Source: Luteimonas kalidii
GTDB taxonomy: Bacteria; Pseudomonadota; Gammaproteobacteria; Xanthomonadales; Xanthomonadaceae
Assembly: GCF_029887935.1 (NCBI RefSeq)
Contig: NZ_JARXRO010000009.1
Span: 108,738-172,737 of the forward strand
Direction: 5' to 3'
Length of the DNA: 64,000 nt
The first letter of the stretch is position 1, and each line of letters starts with the position of its first letter. This document shows, piece by piece, positions 55,307 through 64,000 of the stretch. Position numbers and translations under genes: made by a program. Below the pieces are notes generated by a model, which was not told the DNA's origin, did not search any database, and saw only the letters and a list, made by a program, of their open reading frames with translations.

Positions 55307-56599
55307 CTAGCGCCCGGCGCGCAGCGCCTCGAGGATCCTGGTGCCGGCGCGACCGTCCGCGGGCGTGAGGCCCAGGCGCTGCTGCTCGGACACGATCGCG
55401 CGCCGCGTGAGCGTGCCGATCATGCCGTCCGCCTCGCCGATGGCGTGGCCGCGGGCGAGCAGCAGGGTCTGCAGCTCCTTGCGCTGCGCGCGCGACAGGC
55501 CTGGATCGTCGGTGGGCCAGGGCGTGGACAGTCCGGCGCCACCGCGCAGGCGGTCGGCGAGCGTGGCGATCGCCAGCGCGTAGCTTTCCGCCGCGTTGTA
55601 GGAATAGATCGCGTCGTAGTTGCGGAACACCACGAACGCCGGCCCGGTGCGCCCGGCCGGCAGCAGCAGCGCGCTGCGCGTGTCGGCCGGCGCGATCGCG
55701 CTGCCGTCGGCACGGGTCACGCCGCGCGCGACCCAGTCCGACAGCGGTCGCCGGCTGGTGCGCCCGGCCAGCGCGGTGTCGAAGCCCGCGGGCAGCTTCG
55801 CCTCGAACCCCCACGGACGTCCGGTCTGCCAGCCGGACTGCTTCAGATAGTTCGCCGTCGACGCCAGCGCGTCGGGAATGCTGGTGACCAGGTCGCGCCG
55901 CCCATCGCCGTCGCCGTCGACCGCGATCCGCGCGTAGGTGGTCGGCATGAACTGGGTATGGCCGAACGCGCCGGCCCACGACCCCGTGATCGCCGGGTCG
56001 CGCAGGTCGCCGTCGTGCAACAGTTTCAGGGTGGCGAGGAATTCGCCGCGGAAGAACTCCTGCCGGCGACCGAAGCACGACAGCACCGACAGCGACTGCA
56101 GCAGCGGCCGCTTGCCGTGCACCCGGCCGTAGTCGCTTTCCACGCCCCACACCGCGACGATGGTTTCGGGATCGACGCCGTAGCGCGACGACACCGTCGC
56201 CAGCAGCTCGCGGTGCGTGTCGAGCATGGCGCGGCCGTCTTCCACGCGCTGATCGTCGACCAGGCCGGCGAGGTAGTCCCAGATCGGCGTGGTGAACTCG
56301 GGCTGCGCGTCGAGCAGGTCGAGCACGCTGCGGTCGGGCGTGACGCCGGCCATGTAGCGGTCGAACGCCTCGCCCGGGATGCCGCGTGCGACCGCCTGCG
56401 GGCGCAGGCGGTCGGCGACGCAGGTGTCGTACGCCGGATCGGGCGCGGCGGCAGGGGCAGGGGCAGGTGCAGGTGCAGGTGCAGGTGCAGGAATCTGCAT
56501 CCGAGACTGCGGCTGTGCCTGCGGTGCAGGAGACACCTGCGCCGCTGCCGTCAGGATGGGGAGGGCGCAGCCCAGGGCGAGGACGAGGGGTCGGATCAT
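55307..56599 (-). CDS. mltB: MltB-like lytic murein transglycosylase
   Basis: 430 residues from ATG 56599, preceded by AGGAG. The signal peptide (MIRPLVLALGCALPILTAAA) is followed by an Ala-Pro repeat encoded by a hexanucleotide array. Next come an SLT_2 transglycosylase domain (about 55-345) with catalytic Glu in VWGVESDYG, GAFGHTQFMP, and a C-terminal peptidoglycan-binding domain (about 370-430, LLARGHAIGEADGMIG). It cleaves murein glycans to 1,6-anhydro ends, the products recycled through AmpG and AnmK. No lipobox, so it is probably soluble periplasmic. Confidence 0.92.
   Translation of the reverse strand: MIRPLVLALGCALPILTAAAQVSPAPQAQPQSRMQIPAPAPAPAPAPAPAAAPDPAYDTCVADRLRPQAVARGIPGEAFDRYMAGVTPDRSVLDLLDAQPEFTTPIWDYLAGLVDDQRVEDGRAMLDTHRELLATVSSRYGVDPETIVAVWGVESDYGRVHGKRPLLQSLSVLSCFGRRQEFFRGEFLATLKLLHDGDLRDPAITGSWAGAFGHTQFMPTTYARIAVDGDGDGRRDLVTSIPDALASTANYLKQSGWQTGRPWGFEAKLPAGFDTALAGRTSRRPLSDWVARGVTRADGSAIAPADTRSALLLPAGRTGPAFVVFRNYDAIYSYNAAESYALAIATLADRLRGGAGLSTPWPTDDPGLSRAQRKELQTLLLARGHAIGEADGMIGTLTRRAIVSEQQRLGLTPADGRAGTRILEALRAGR
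56452..56491. repeat. Hexanucleotide array in the transglycosylase gene
   Basis: About seven to eight tandem units of GGCAGG/TGCAGG (plus strand), coding Ala-Pro repeats on the minus strand. Because the unit is six bases, gain or loss changes linker length without shifting the frame. Confidence 0.8.
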
Positions 56600-56810
56600 G
56601 GAAGGCTCCTGCACGCACACGAGCGCGCAGCATAGCCGCGCGTCCCGAGCCGTCCGCCGCGATGCACTCCCCGGTTCGCGGCGCATTCACACGCAGCGAC
56701 CGCGCCGGAGGCATTCGCCACCTCCGCGCCTCGCATTCGCCGGCGCGTCACCCGGCTCGGCGCAGCGCACGCGGGAACGTCCTCCACCTCCATCTCGTGT
56801 GACGCCCTAC

Positions 56811-56906
56811 CCCGGCGGCGGCCTTCGGCCTTGGCCGGGCTACGTTTCGCCGACCATTCCGGCCGCGTCGCCTCCCACGTAGCCCGGGTAAGCGAAGCGC
56901 ACGGGG
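56811..56906. repeat. REP doublet: type 2 (-) then type 1 (+)
   Basis: Type 2 head CTAC at 56840-56843, type 1 head GTAG at 56879, 35 bp apart. The right stem of the type 1 copy is decayed (GCACGGGG instead of GCACCCGGG). Confidence 0.75.
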
Positions 56907-56945
56907 CACCCGGACACGCACCACACGCGACGCCCCGACCAGACG

Positions 56946-57040
56946 CCCCGCGGCGGCCTGCGGCCTTGCACGGGCGACGGATTACGGTCGCCTCACTCCG
57001 GCGCCTCCCGCGTAGCCCGGGTAAGCGAAGCGCACCCGGG
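56946..57040. repeat. REP doublet: type 2 variant (-) then type 1 (+)
   Basis: Type 2 variant with GCGAC head (56946-56978) and an intact type 1 element (57012-57040), heads 33 bp apart. Confidence 0.75.
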
Positions 57041-57082
57041 GGGACCCGAGCGCGCATCCCACCCGATGTCCCGACCCCACGC

Positions 57083-57115
57083 CCCGGCGGCGGCCTTCGG
57101 CCTTGGCCGGGCTAT
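57083..57115 (-). repeat. Single REP element, type 2, head CTAT
   Basis: Same body as the copy at 56811-56843 but ending GCTAT instead of GCTAC; no type 1 partner follows. Confidence 0.7.
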
Positions 57116-57168
57116 GCGATGCTCGGGCGACGCGATGCGCGATCATGCGCGGCCGCCCGCCGATCCGA

Positions 57169-57552
57169 TCAATCCTGCACCGCGTCCAGATAGAACCAGT
57201 GCCCGTCCTCGCGCACGAAGCGGCTGTGTTCGCGCATGCGCACCACCGAGCCGCCGCCGATGCGGTAGCGGGCGACGAACTCGACCTCGGCGCTGTCGGC
57301 GCCGGTCACGAGATGGCGCAGCACGTCGAGCTTGAGCCAGACCGGCCGCTGCGACTTCGGCGCATCGAACGACAGCGCGTCCGGACGCGTGGACGGATGC
57401 CAGCTGCCCAGCAGGTAGTCCGCGTCCTCGCGCACGTAGGCGCTGTAGCGCGAGCGCATCAGCGCCTCGGCATCCGTCGCCGGCGCACCGGCGTGCAGCG
57501 GGGCGCAGCAGTCGGCGTACGCGCCGCCGCGGCCGCAGGGACAGGCCGCCAC
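57169..57552 (-). CDS. YchJ family protein (UPF0225) with SEC-C motif
   Basis: 127 residues from GTG 57552. The N-terminal [13 protein letters not shown] is a zinc-binding SEC-C motif. [21 protein letters not shown] and the NTF2-like remainder ([11 protein letters not shown]...[15 protein letters not shown]) match YchJ. Function unknown; it may bind proteins or nucleic acids. It follows folE by 13 bp, so it is probably cotranscribed. Confidence 0.9.
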   Translation of the reverse strand: MAACPCGRGGAYADCCAPLHAGAPATDAEALMRSRYSAYVREDADYLLGSWHPSTRPDALSFDAPKSQRPVWLKLDVLRHLVTGADSAEVEFVARYRIGGGSVVRMREHSRFVREDGHWFYLDAVQD

Positions 57553-57565
57553 GCGCCCGCCGCCC

Positions 57566-58171
57566 TCAGCGCCGGCCGTTGCCGGACTCGATGAAGCGCA
57601 GGAACTCGGCGCGGGTGCGCGCGTCCTCGCGGAAACTGCCGAGCATGGTCGAGGTCACCATGCTCACGCCGCGCTTGTGCACCCCGCGCGTGGTCATGCA
57701 CTCGTGGCTGCCGTCGACCACCACGCCCACGCCCAGCGGCGCCAGCACGCGCCGGATGCAGCCGGCGATCTGCGCGGTCATCTTTTCCTGCACCTGGAAG
57801 CGCTTCGAATACGCCTCGACCACGCGCGCGAGCTTGCTGATGCCCACCACCTTGCCGGCGGGCAGGTAGCCCACGTGCACGCGGCCGATGATCGGCGCCA
57901 TGTGGTGCTCGCAGTGGCTCTCGAACTCGATGTCGCGCAGCACGATCATCTCGTCGTAGCCGGCGACCTCCTCGAACGTGCGCCGCAGGTACTCGTCCGG
58001 ATCCAGCGCATAGCCGCTGAACCACTCGGTGTAGGCGTTGGCCACGCGCTTGGGCGTGTCGATCAGGCCTTCGCGCCCCGGGTCCTCACCGGCCCAGCGC
58101 AGCAGGGTGCGCACCGCCTCCTCGGCCTGCGCGCGCGGCACGCCGTTGCGGGCGTCGTCGGAGTCGGTCAC
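57566..58171 (-). CDS. folE: GTP cyclohydrolase I
   Basis: 201 residues from GTG 58171. It converts GTP to dihydroneopterin triphosphate, the entry to folate. The zinc site [14 protein letters not shown] near residue 90 and the catalytic segment [14 protein letters not shown] near 160 are intact, as is GISKLARVV near 118. A TACCAT box lies about 40 bp upstream. Confidence 0.95.
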   Translation of the reverse strand: MTDSDDARNGVPRAQAEEAVRTLLRWAGEDPGREGLIDTPKRVANAYTEWFSGYALDPDEYLRRTFEEVAGYDEMIVLRDIEFESHCEHHMAPIIGRVHVGYLPAGKVVGISKLARVVEAYSKRFQVQEKMTAQIAGCIRRVLAPLGVGVVVDGSHECMTTRGVHKRGVSMVTSTMLGSFREDARTRAEFLRFIESGNGRR

Positions 58172-58398
58172 GAGTGGGTCCTGGGCGCGGATTCGGGCTG
58201 AACATGGTACCGCGGCCCGAGCACGGGTCGTTGGGTGGCGGCCCTGCCGGGACGATGGCCCGCGACGGCCCGCATCACGACATGACGCGGGCGGAAACGG
58301 CGCAGGCGGCGCGACGGATCTCGCGCCCTACCCGCCCGCGCCACCCGACGGGGGCGGAAAGCCCGTGCCGGTCGACGACGTGGCGACAGGTCCGCCGC

Positions 58399-59859
58399 TC
58401 AACGCCGCCCGGCGATCCGCTCGCGCTCGGGGACCACCTGCGGCCAGCCACCGGCGAGCGACTTGTACAGCGCCACCGCGCTGGACACGCTGCGGGTGCG
58501 GCCGTCGGCGAAGGCGTCCTGCGCCTGCAGCTGCACGCGCTCGGCATCGAGCACGTCCAGCAGGGCCGAGGCGCCGGCCTCGAAGCGGGCGCGGGCCAGT
58601 TGCGCCGCCTGCTCGGCGTCGATCGCGGCACGCTCCAGGTGCGCGTCCTCGGTGCGTGCGCGGGCATGGCGCACCAGCGCGTTCTCCGCATCCTCCAGCG
58701 CCAGCAGCACGGTCTGCTGGTAGCCCGCCAGCTCGCCCTCGGCCTCGGCGTTCGCCGCGGCGATGCGCGCGCGCACGCGGCCGATGTCGAGGAACGACCA
58801 GTCGATGCCGAGCGCGACGATGCGGGTCTCGCTGTCTCGTTCGAACAGCGCGTCGGCGTCGATCGCCTGGCTGCCGATCAGCCCGCCCAGGGTGAAGCGC
58901 GGAAACAGGTCCGCGGTGGCGACGCCGATGCGCGCGGTGGCCGCGTGCAGGCGCGCTTCGGCGGCGGCGACGTCGGGCCGCGCGCGCAGCAGTTCGCCGG
59001 GCGCACCCGGATCGATCCGGGGCGGCAGCGCGGGCAACGCCTGCTGCGGCGACAGCGCCGCCACCAGCGCGGCCGGATCGCGTCCGGTCAGCACCGCCAG
59101 CCGGTGCATGGCCACGCGCTGCTGCGCGTCCAGCGCAGGGATGCGCGCCGCGGTGGTTTCCAGCTGCGCACGTGCGCGCGCGGTGTCGAACTCGGTGCCG
59201 GCCCCGGCGTCCAGCCGCGCCTGCACCAGGTCGAACGTGCGCTGCTGGTTGTCGCGGTTGGCGCGCGCCACCCGCAACCGCTCCTGGGTGCCGCGCAGTT
59301 CGACGTAGGTGCGCGCCACCTCGCCGGCGACGGCGACCTGCACCGCGCGCAGGTCGGCCGTGCTGGCGCCGGCACCGGCGCGCCCGGCTTCGATCGAGCG
59401 TCGCACGCGGCCGAACAGGTCCAGTTCCCACGCAGCGGAGATGCCGGCGTTCCACTGTTCGCCGTCGCGTTGTTCGCGCGACAGGCCCGGCGCCTGGTCG
59501 GCGCTGCTGCGTACGTCGGCGGCCTCGCCCTGCGCGGTGACCGTGGGCAGTGCGTCCAGGCGCGCGTTGCGCAGCAGGGCATTGGCGCGGTCGACGCGCG
59601 AAAGCGCAATGCGCAGGTCGTGGTTGGCGTGCAGGGCCTCGTCCACCAGCTGCGCCAGCTGTGCATCGCCCAGGCCGTCGAGGAAGGCATCGTCGAACGC
59701 CGCCGGCGTGGCGGCGCTGGCCGACGCGTCCGCCGGCGCCGTGACCGCACCGCCGAAGCGCTCGGGCACGGCCATGTGCGGGCGCACGTGGTCGGGACCG
59801 ACCGCGCACGCGCTCAGCAGGGCCGCGGCCAGCACGGTGATCGCGAGACGGCTCACCAT
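58399..59859 (-). CDS. NodT-family RND efflux outer-membrane lipoprotein
   Basis: 486 residues. The lipobox LLSAC (Cys18) ends the signal. Two tandem OEP repeats give the TolC-like barrel and helical tunnel (VGPDH, EARLHAATARIGVATADLFPRFTL). It is the outer-membrane channel for the RND pump encoded upstream. The start overlaps the end of the SDR gene by seven bases. Confidence 0.92.
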   Translation of the reverse strand: MVSRLAITVLAAALLSACAVGPDHVRPHMAVPERFGGAVTAPADASASAATPAAFDDAFLDGLGDAQLAQLVDEALHANHDLRIALSRVDRANALLRNARLDALPTVTAQGEAADVRSSADQAPGLSREQRDGEQWNAGISAAWELDLFGRVRRSIEAGRAGAGASTADLRAVQVAVAGEVARTYVELRGTQERLRVARANRDNQQRTFDLVQARLDAGAGTEFDTARARAQLETTAARIPALDAQQRVAMHRLAVLTGRDPAALVAALSPQQALPALPPRIDPGAPGELLRARPDVAAAEARLHAATARIGVATADLFPRFTLGGLIGSQAIDADALFERDSETRIVALGIDWSFLDIGRVRARIAAANAEAEGELAGYQQTVLLALEDAENALVRHARARTEDAHLERAAIDAEQAAQLARARFEAGASALLDVLDAERVQLQAQDAFADGRTRSVSSAVALYKSLAGGWPQVVPERERIAGRR

Positions 59860-60599
59860 GGCAGCGCCTCCTCCAGGTAGAAGAAGCCGCCGTTCGGGCC
59901 GTCGTCGTCGATCAGCGCCAGGCGCACGCTGGTGCGCGCGCCGTCGGGCACGTCGAGCTCGCCGCGCTGTTCGCCGTCGACGTGGTTCATCTCGGTGCGG
60001 ACGTAGCCGGGGTGGATGGTGTTGACCTTGATCGCGCTGTCCTTGAGTTCGTACGCCAGCTGCACGGTCCAGGCGTTCACCGCGCTCTTGGAGACGTTGT
60101 AGGCGGGGATCTTGAAGTCGTAGATGAAGGACGACGGATCGGAGTGCAGCGTCACCGAGCCCAGCGCGCTGGAGACGTTGACGATCCGGCCCGACGTCGA
60201 CTTGTGCAGCAGCGGCAGGAAGGCCTGGGTCACCGCGATCAGGCCGAACACGTTGGTGTCGAAGGTGGCGCGCCAGGTCTCGAGCGACTGCCCGGACACG
60301 CCCTTGTCGGCCGCGTCGACCACGATTCCGGCGTTGTTGACCAGGATGTCGAGCCGGCCGTGGCGGCGTTCGACGTCGGCGACGGCCGCGGCGATGCTGG
60401 CCGCGTCGGTGACGTCGAGTGCGATCGCCTCGACCGGCAGGCCGCTGGCCTGCAGCTCCAGTGCGGCCTCGACCGCGCGTTCGCGGTTGCGGCCCGCGAG
60501 CAGGGTGTGGACGCCGGCCTCTGCCAGCTGGCGCACGGTTTCCAGGCCGATGCCGCGGGTGGCGCCGGTGACCAAGGCGATTCGGGGGGAAGCGTTCAT
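59853..60599 (-). CDS. SDR family oxidoreductase within the RND efflux operon
   Basis: 248 residues. Motif TGATRGIGLETV near 11, NNAGI near 90, Ser in NVSSALG near 143 and YNVSK near 166 are all present: an intact classical SDR. Genes of this type are often encoded between RND permease and outer-membrane channel genes in proteobacteria. The role there is unclear; it may modify a pump substrate or detoxify it. Confidence 0.9.
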   Translation of the reverse strand: MNASPRIALVTGATRGIGLETVRQLAEAGVHTLLAGRNRERAVEAALELQASGLPVEAIALDVTDAASIAAAVADVERRHGRLDILVNNAGIVVDAADKGVSGQSLETWRATFDTNVFGLIAVTQAFLPLLHKSTSGRIVNVSSALGSVTLHSDPSSFIYDFKIPAYNVSKSAVNAWTVQLAYELKDSAIKVNTIHPGYVRTEMNHVDGEQRGELDVPDGARTSVRLALIDDDGPNGGFFYLEEALPW

Positions 60600-60631
60600 G
60601 GGGGACGTGTCCTGTGATGCGGGAAGGGAAG

Positions 60632-60654
60632 CGCGCGGCGACGTGCGCCGCGCG
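60632..60654 (-). terminator. Intercistronic hairpin 1 between the RND and SDR genes
   Basis: Perfect 9-bp stem CGCGCGGCG with loop ACGTG. With hairpin 2 it may act as an attenuator or mRNA stabiliser. Confidence 0.4.
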
Positions 60655-60666
60655 GGATCAGTGTGG

Positions 60667-60698
60667 GGAACCGGCCGGGGCGACGGCTGGCCGGTTCC
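60667..60698 (-). terminator. Intercistronic hairpin 2 after the RND permease gene
   Basis: Perfect 10-bp stem GGAACCGGCC/GGCCGGTTCC with a 12-base loop, beginning 12 bp past the permease stop. No T-run. Confidence 0.4.
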
Positions 60699-60709
60699 GG
60701 ACGTGTCAT

Positions 60710-63700
60710 TCAGGCGTCGAGCTGCGCGGGTGCAGTGGAGTGCGCCGGGCCGTGCGAGACCAGCGGCTTGTTGGCCAGCTTGCGCAGCGCGACGTAGAAC
60801 ACCGGGGTGAGGAACAGGCCGAAGGCGGTGACGCCGAGCATGCCTGCGAACACGGTGATGCCGGTGACCGAGCGCACCTCGGCGCCGGCGCCGCTCGACA
60901 GCACCAGCGGCACGGTGCCGGCGATGAACGCCACCGAGGTCATCACGATCGGGCGCAAGCGCAGGCGGCAGGCCTCCAGCGCGGCCTCCACGATGCCCTT
61001 GCCCTGCAGTTCCAGCTCGCGCGCGAACTCCACGATCAGGATCGCGTTCTTGCACGCCAAGCCCATCAGCACCACCAGGCCCACCTGCACGAACACGTTG
61101 TTGTCGCCACCGCTCAGCCACACGCCGAACAGGGCCGCGAGCATCGTCATCGGCACGATCAGGATCACCGCCAGCGGCAGGGTCCAGCTCTCGTACAGCG
61201 CCGCCAGCACCAGGAACGCGAGCAGCACCGCGAGCGGGAAGATCACCATCGCCGCGCCGCCCTGGGTGGCCTGCTGGTAGCTCAGGTCGCTCCAGTCGAT
61301 GCCCATGCCGGTCGGCAGCACCTGCTCGGCCAGTTCGGTCACCGTCGCCATCGCCTCGCCCGAGGACAGCACGCGCGGATCGGCCTCGCCCAGCAGGTCG
61401 GCCGCCGGGTAGCCGTTGAAGCGGATCACCGGGTCGGGGCCGTAGGTCTGGCGCACGTCCACCATCGATCCGATCGGCACCATGGCGCCGGCTTCGTTGC
61501 GGGTGCGCAGGTTGGCGATGTCGGTGACTTCGTCGCGGAAGCCGCCGTCGGCCTGCGCGATCACCTGCCAGGTGCGGCCGAACATGTTGAAGTCGTTGAC
61601 GTAGGCCGAGCCCAGGTACACCTGCAGGGTCTCGAACAGTTCGGTCAGCGGCACCCCCTGCGCCTTGGCCTTGACCCGGTCGACGTCGGCGTCGAGCTGC
61701 GGCACGTTGGCCTGGTAGCTGGTGATCGGGAAGCCCATCCCGGCCGTCTGCGCCGCCGCGCCCTGGAACGCCTGCACCGCATCCTGCAGCGCGCCGTAGC
61801 CCAGCCGGGTGCGGTCCTCGACGAACAGCGACCAGCCCGAGCCGTTGCCCAGCCCCTGGATCGGCGGCGGCATGAAGGCGAAGGTGAAGCCCTCCTGGAT
61901 CGAGGCGAACTTCTGGTTGAGCTCGGCGGTGATCTCCTCCGCGGTGCGCGAGCGCTCCGAGAAGGGGTCGAGGGTGAAGAACACTACGCCGTTGTTGGGC
62001 GTGTTGGTGAACTGCAGCGGGTTCAGGCCGGGGAACGCGACCTCGCTGGCGACGCCGTCGACGTCCTTGGCGATCGCGGCCACCTTCTTCAGCACGGTGT
62101 CGGTGCGCTCGATCGACGCGCCCTCGGGCATCTTCACGCCGGCGATCAGGTACAGCTTGTCCTGCACCGGGATGAAGCCCGCCGGCACCGCCTTGAACAT
62201 CAGGCCCGCGCCCGCCAGCAGCACCAGGTAGACCACGAACACCGCGCCGCGACGGCCCAGCGTGCGCGACACCGCGCCCTCGTAACGCTCCGAGTTGCGC
62301 TTGAAGAAGCGGTTGAACGGGCGGAACACCCAGCCGAACAGGCGGTCGATCAGGCGCGTCGGTGCGTCCTTGGGCGCGTCGTGGGCCCTGAGCAGCTTGG
62401 CCGCCAGCGCCGGCGACAGGGTCAGCGAATTGAGGCCCGAGATCGCCGTGGCGACCGCGATGGTGACCGCGAACTGCTTGTAGAACTGCCCGGTCACGCC
62501 GTCCAGGAACGCCATCGGCACGAACACCGCGCACAGCACCAGGGTGATCGCGATGATCGGTCCGGACACCTCGCGCATCGCCAGGTGCGCGGCCTCGAGC
62601 GGCTGCGCGCCCTCCTCGATGTGGCGCTCGACGTTCTCCACCACCACGATCGCGTCGTCCACCACGATGCCGATCGCCAGGACGAGGCCGAACAGGGTCA
62701 GGGTGTTGATCGAGAAGCCGAGCAGGTTGAGCACCGCGAAGGTGCCGACGATCGACACCGGCACCGCCAGCAGCGGGATGATCGACGCGCGCCAGGTCTG
62801 CAGGAACAGGATCACCACCAGCACCACCAGCGCCACCGCCTCGAGCAGGGTGGTGATCACCGACTTGATCGAATCGCGCACGAAGATGGTGGTGTCGTAG
62901 ATCGACTGTATCTCCACTCCCGGCGGCAGCGACGGGCGCAGCTCGTCCATCTTCGCCACCACCGAGTCGCGGATCTCCAGCGCATTGGCGCCGGGCGCCT
63001 GGAAGATGCCGATGGCGGCGGCGTTCTTGCCGTCCAGCCGCGCGCGCAGGGTGTAGTCGCCGGCGGCCAGCTCGATCCGGGCGACGTCGCGCAGGCGCAC
63101 GATCTCGCCGCCGGCGCCGGCCTCGAGCACGATGTCGCCGAATTCCTCGACGCTCTCCAGCCGTCCACGCGCGTTGATCGGCAGCAGGAAGTCGCTGCCG
63201 TTGGCGATCGGCTCCGCACCGAGCTGGCCGGCCGAGACCTGCACGTTCTGCTCGCGCACCGCGCGCAGCACGTCGCCGGCGGTCAGGCCGCGCGCGGCGA
63301 TCTTGTCCGGATCCAGCCACAGCCGCATCGCGTAGTCGCCGCCGCCGAACAGCTGCGCATCGCCCACGCCGCCGATCCGCGAGAGCTCGTCGCGCACGTG
63401 CAGGCGCATGTAGTTGCGCAGGTACAGCGAGTCGTAGCGGCCGTCCTCGGAGGTCAGGTGCACCACCATCAGGAATACCGGCGACTGCTTCTGCGTGGTC
63501 ACGCCCTGCCGGCGCACGTCCTCGGGCAGGCGCGCGAGCGCCTGCGCCACGCGGTTCTGCACCTTGACCGTGGCATCGTCCGGATCGGTGCCGGGCTTGA
63601 ACGTCACCGTGAGCTGCAGCACGCCGTCGGAGCCGGCGACCGACTTGACGTACATCATGTCCTCGACGCCGGTGATCGCCTCCTCCAGCGGCGTGGCCAC

Positions 63701-63886
63701 CGTCTCGGAGATCACCTTCGGGTTGGCGCCCGGGTACACGGTGCGCACCACCACCGAGGGCGGCACGACCTCGGGGTATTCGCCGATCGGCAGCAGCGGG
63801 ATCGAGATCAGCCCGGCGGCGAAGATCACGATCGACAGCACCGCGGCGAAGATCGGCCGGTCGATGAAGAAGCGGGAGAAGTCCAT
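60710..63886 (-). CDS. RND family multidrug efflux permease (HAE1 type)
   Basis: 1,058 residues, standard AcrB length. The start MDFSRFFIDRPIFA matches the family; an earlier in-frame ATG at 63958 is unlikely. Twelve membrane helices surround two large periplasmic loops; the proton-relay Asp pair is in IGIVVDDAIVVVEN near 400. IQEGFTFAFMPPPIQGLG and the Gly-rich porter segments fit MexF/AcrB-like pumps. It exports diverse drugs with an adaptor (not in the window, probably just right of 64000) and the NodT channel. Confidence 0.95.
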   Translation of the reverse strand: MDFSRFFIDRPIFAAVLSIVIFAAGLISIPLLPIGEYPEVVPPSVVVRTVYPGANPKVISETVATPLEEAITGVEDMMYVKSVAGSDGVLQLTVTFKPGTDPDDATVKVQNRVAQALARLPEDVRRQGVTTQKQSPVFLMVVHLTSEDGRYDSLYLRNYMRLHVRDELSRIGGVGDAQLFGGGDYAMRLWLDPDKIAARGLTAGDVLRAVREQNVQVSAGQLGAEPIANGSDFLLPINARGRLESVEEFGDIVLEAGAGGEIVRLRDVARIELAAGDYTLRARLDGKNAAAIGIFQAPGANALEIRDSVVAKMDELRPSLPPGVEIQSIYDTTIFVRDSIKSVITTLLEAVALVVLVVILFLQTWRASIIPLLAVPVSIVGTFAVLNLLGFSINTLTLFGLVLAIGIVVDDAIVVVENVERHIEEGAQPLEAAHLAMREVSGPIIAITLVLCAVFVPMAFLDGVTGQFYKQFAVTIAVATAISGLNSLTLSPALAAKLLRAHDAPKDAPTRLIDRLFGWVFRPFNRFFKRNSERYEGAVSRTLGRRGAVFVVYLVLLAGAGLMFKAVPAGFIPVQDKLYLIAGVKMPEGASIERTDTVLKKVAAIAKDVDGVASEVAFPGLNPLQFTNTPNNGVVFFTLDPFSERSRTAEEITAELNQKFASIQEGFTFAFMPPPIQGLGNGSGWSLFVEDRTRLGYGALQDAVQAFQGAAAQTAGMGFPITSYQANVPQLDADVDRVKAKAQGVPLTELFETLQVYLGSAYVNDFNMFGRTWQVIAQADGGFRDEVTDIANLRTRNEAGAMVPIGSMVDVRQTYGPDPVIRFNGYPAADLLGEADPRVLSSGEAMATVTELAEQVLPTGMGIDWSDLSYQQATQGGAAMVIFPLAVLLAFLVLAALYESWTLPLAVILIVPMTMLAALFGVWLSGGDNNVFVQVGLVVLMGLACKNAILIVEFARELELQGKGIVEAALEACRLRLRPIVMTSVAFIAGTVPLVLSSGAGAEVRSVTGITVFAGMLGVTAFGLFLTPVFYVALRKLANKPLVSHGPAHSTAPAQLDA

Positions 63887-63960
63887 GGGGCGGTGTCCTG
63901 TGCGGCGCGGCCGCGTGGTCCGCGCGGGGCGCGGGGAAACGGAGGAAAAACCCGGCACGG

Positions 63961-63998
63961 CGGCCTTCCCGTCGTCGGGGAGGGAGCGGGAAGGCCGT
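63961..63998 (-). terminator. Hairpin upstream of the RND permease
   Basis: Perfect 11-bp stem CGGCCTTCCCG/CGGGAAGGCCG with a 16-base loop. On the minus strand GGTTTTTCC follows after ten bases, so it could be an intrinsic attenuator after the upstream adaptor gene. Confidence 0.45.
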
Positions 63999-64000
63999 CG

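Larger units (their letters stand above)
56600..57168. other. 569-bp gene-free spacer rich in REP elements
   Basis: No gene seen. It carries two REP doublets (56811-56906, 56946-57040) and one single element (57083-57115), in a tandem pattern. Confidence 0.6.

Noticed and set aside
54626..57168. CRISPR array
   Set aside because: Repeats are palindromic, occur in both orientations and lack regular unique spacers; they fit REP elements.

Overview
The window is about 64 kb of high-GC chromosome packed with housekeeping genes on both strands. The gene set and order suggest a gammaproteobacterium of the Xanthomonadaceae/Lysobacteraceae, in the Lysobacter/Luteimonas range. Pointers are tyrS divergent from an M23 peptidase gene and anmK, a Crc/exonuclease III family gene beside pyrE, the coaC-coaB-dut-algC order next to radC, a P-II gene beside ubiK and comM, and GTAG-type REP hairpins. 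This placement is inference from family knowledge; no 16S or other phylogenetic marker is present. I found no tRNA, rRNA, CRISPR array, prophage or intact insertion sequence.

Layout. 1-7.1 kb: the end of a secreted M28 peptidase, a MAPEG membrane protein, an MgtC-like protein, tyrS, an M23 endopeptidase and anmK (cell-wall remodelling and recycling). 7.1-13.5 kb: a three-gene unit (exonuclease III, AmpG-like permease, small helical protein), pyrE, a DUF4124 protein, a flavoprotein and a Tat-exported oxidoreductase. 13.5-14.6 kb: a gene-free stretch with two oppositely oriented copies of a structured palindromic element. 14.6-22.5 kb: algC with a membrane sensor-like N-terminus, dut, split coaB and coaC, radC, argS, a SPOR protein. 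22.7-27.8 kb: an SDR, an MHS-type permease, REP-bearing spacer, DUF4126 protein, a disulfide oxidoreductase and a DUF6768 gene behind the remains of an ECF sigma gene.

27.8-44.9 kb: polyamine genes speA and speE around an M48 peptidase, azlCD, a P-II protein, ubiK, comM, a secreted S9 peptidase, a c-di-GMP phosphodiesterase and a very large indolepyruvate ferredoxin oxidoreductase. 44.9-54.6 kb: a class C beta-lactamase-like hydrolase, a 1,299-residue membrane patatin divergent from an SGNH hydrolase, an I78 inhibitor lipoprotein, an MFS pump and an unusual Ala/Gly-rich protein. 54.6-58.2 kb: REP clusters around an MltB-like transglycosylase, ychJ and folE. 58.4-64 kb: an RND efflux operon read leftwards, with the adaptor gene presumably just beyond the right edge.

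The points most worth checking are the paired palindromic elements at 13.7 and 14.4 kb, the CoaB/CoaC fission, the truncated sigma gene, three probable leaderless promoters, the active-site-intact Crc relative, the REP doublets, and the patatin/SGNH pair.
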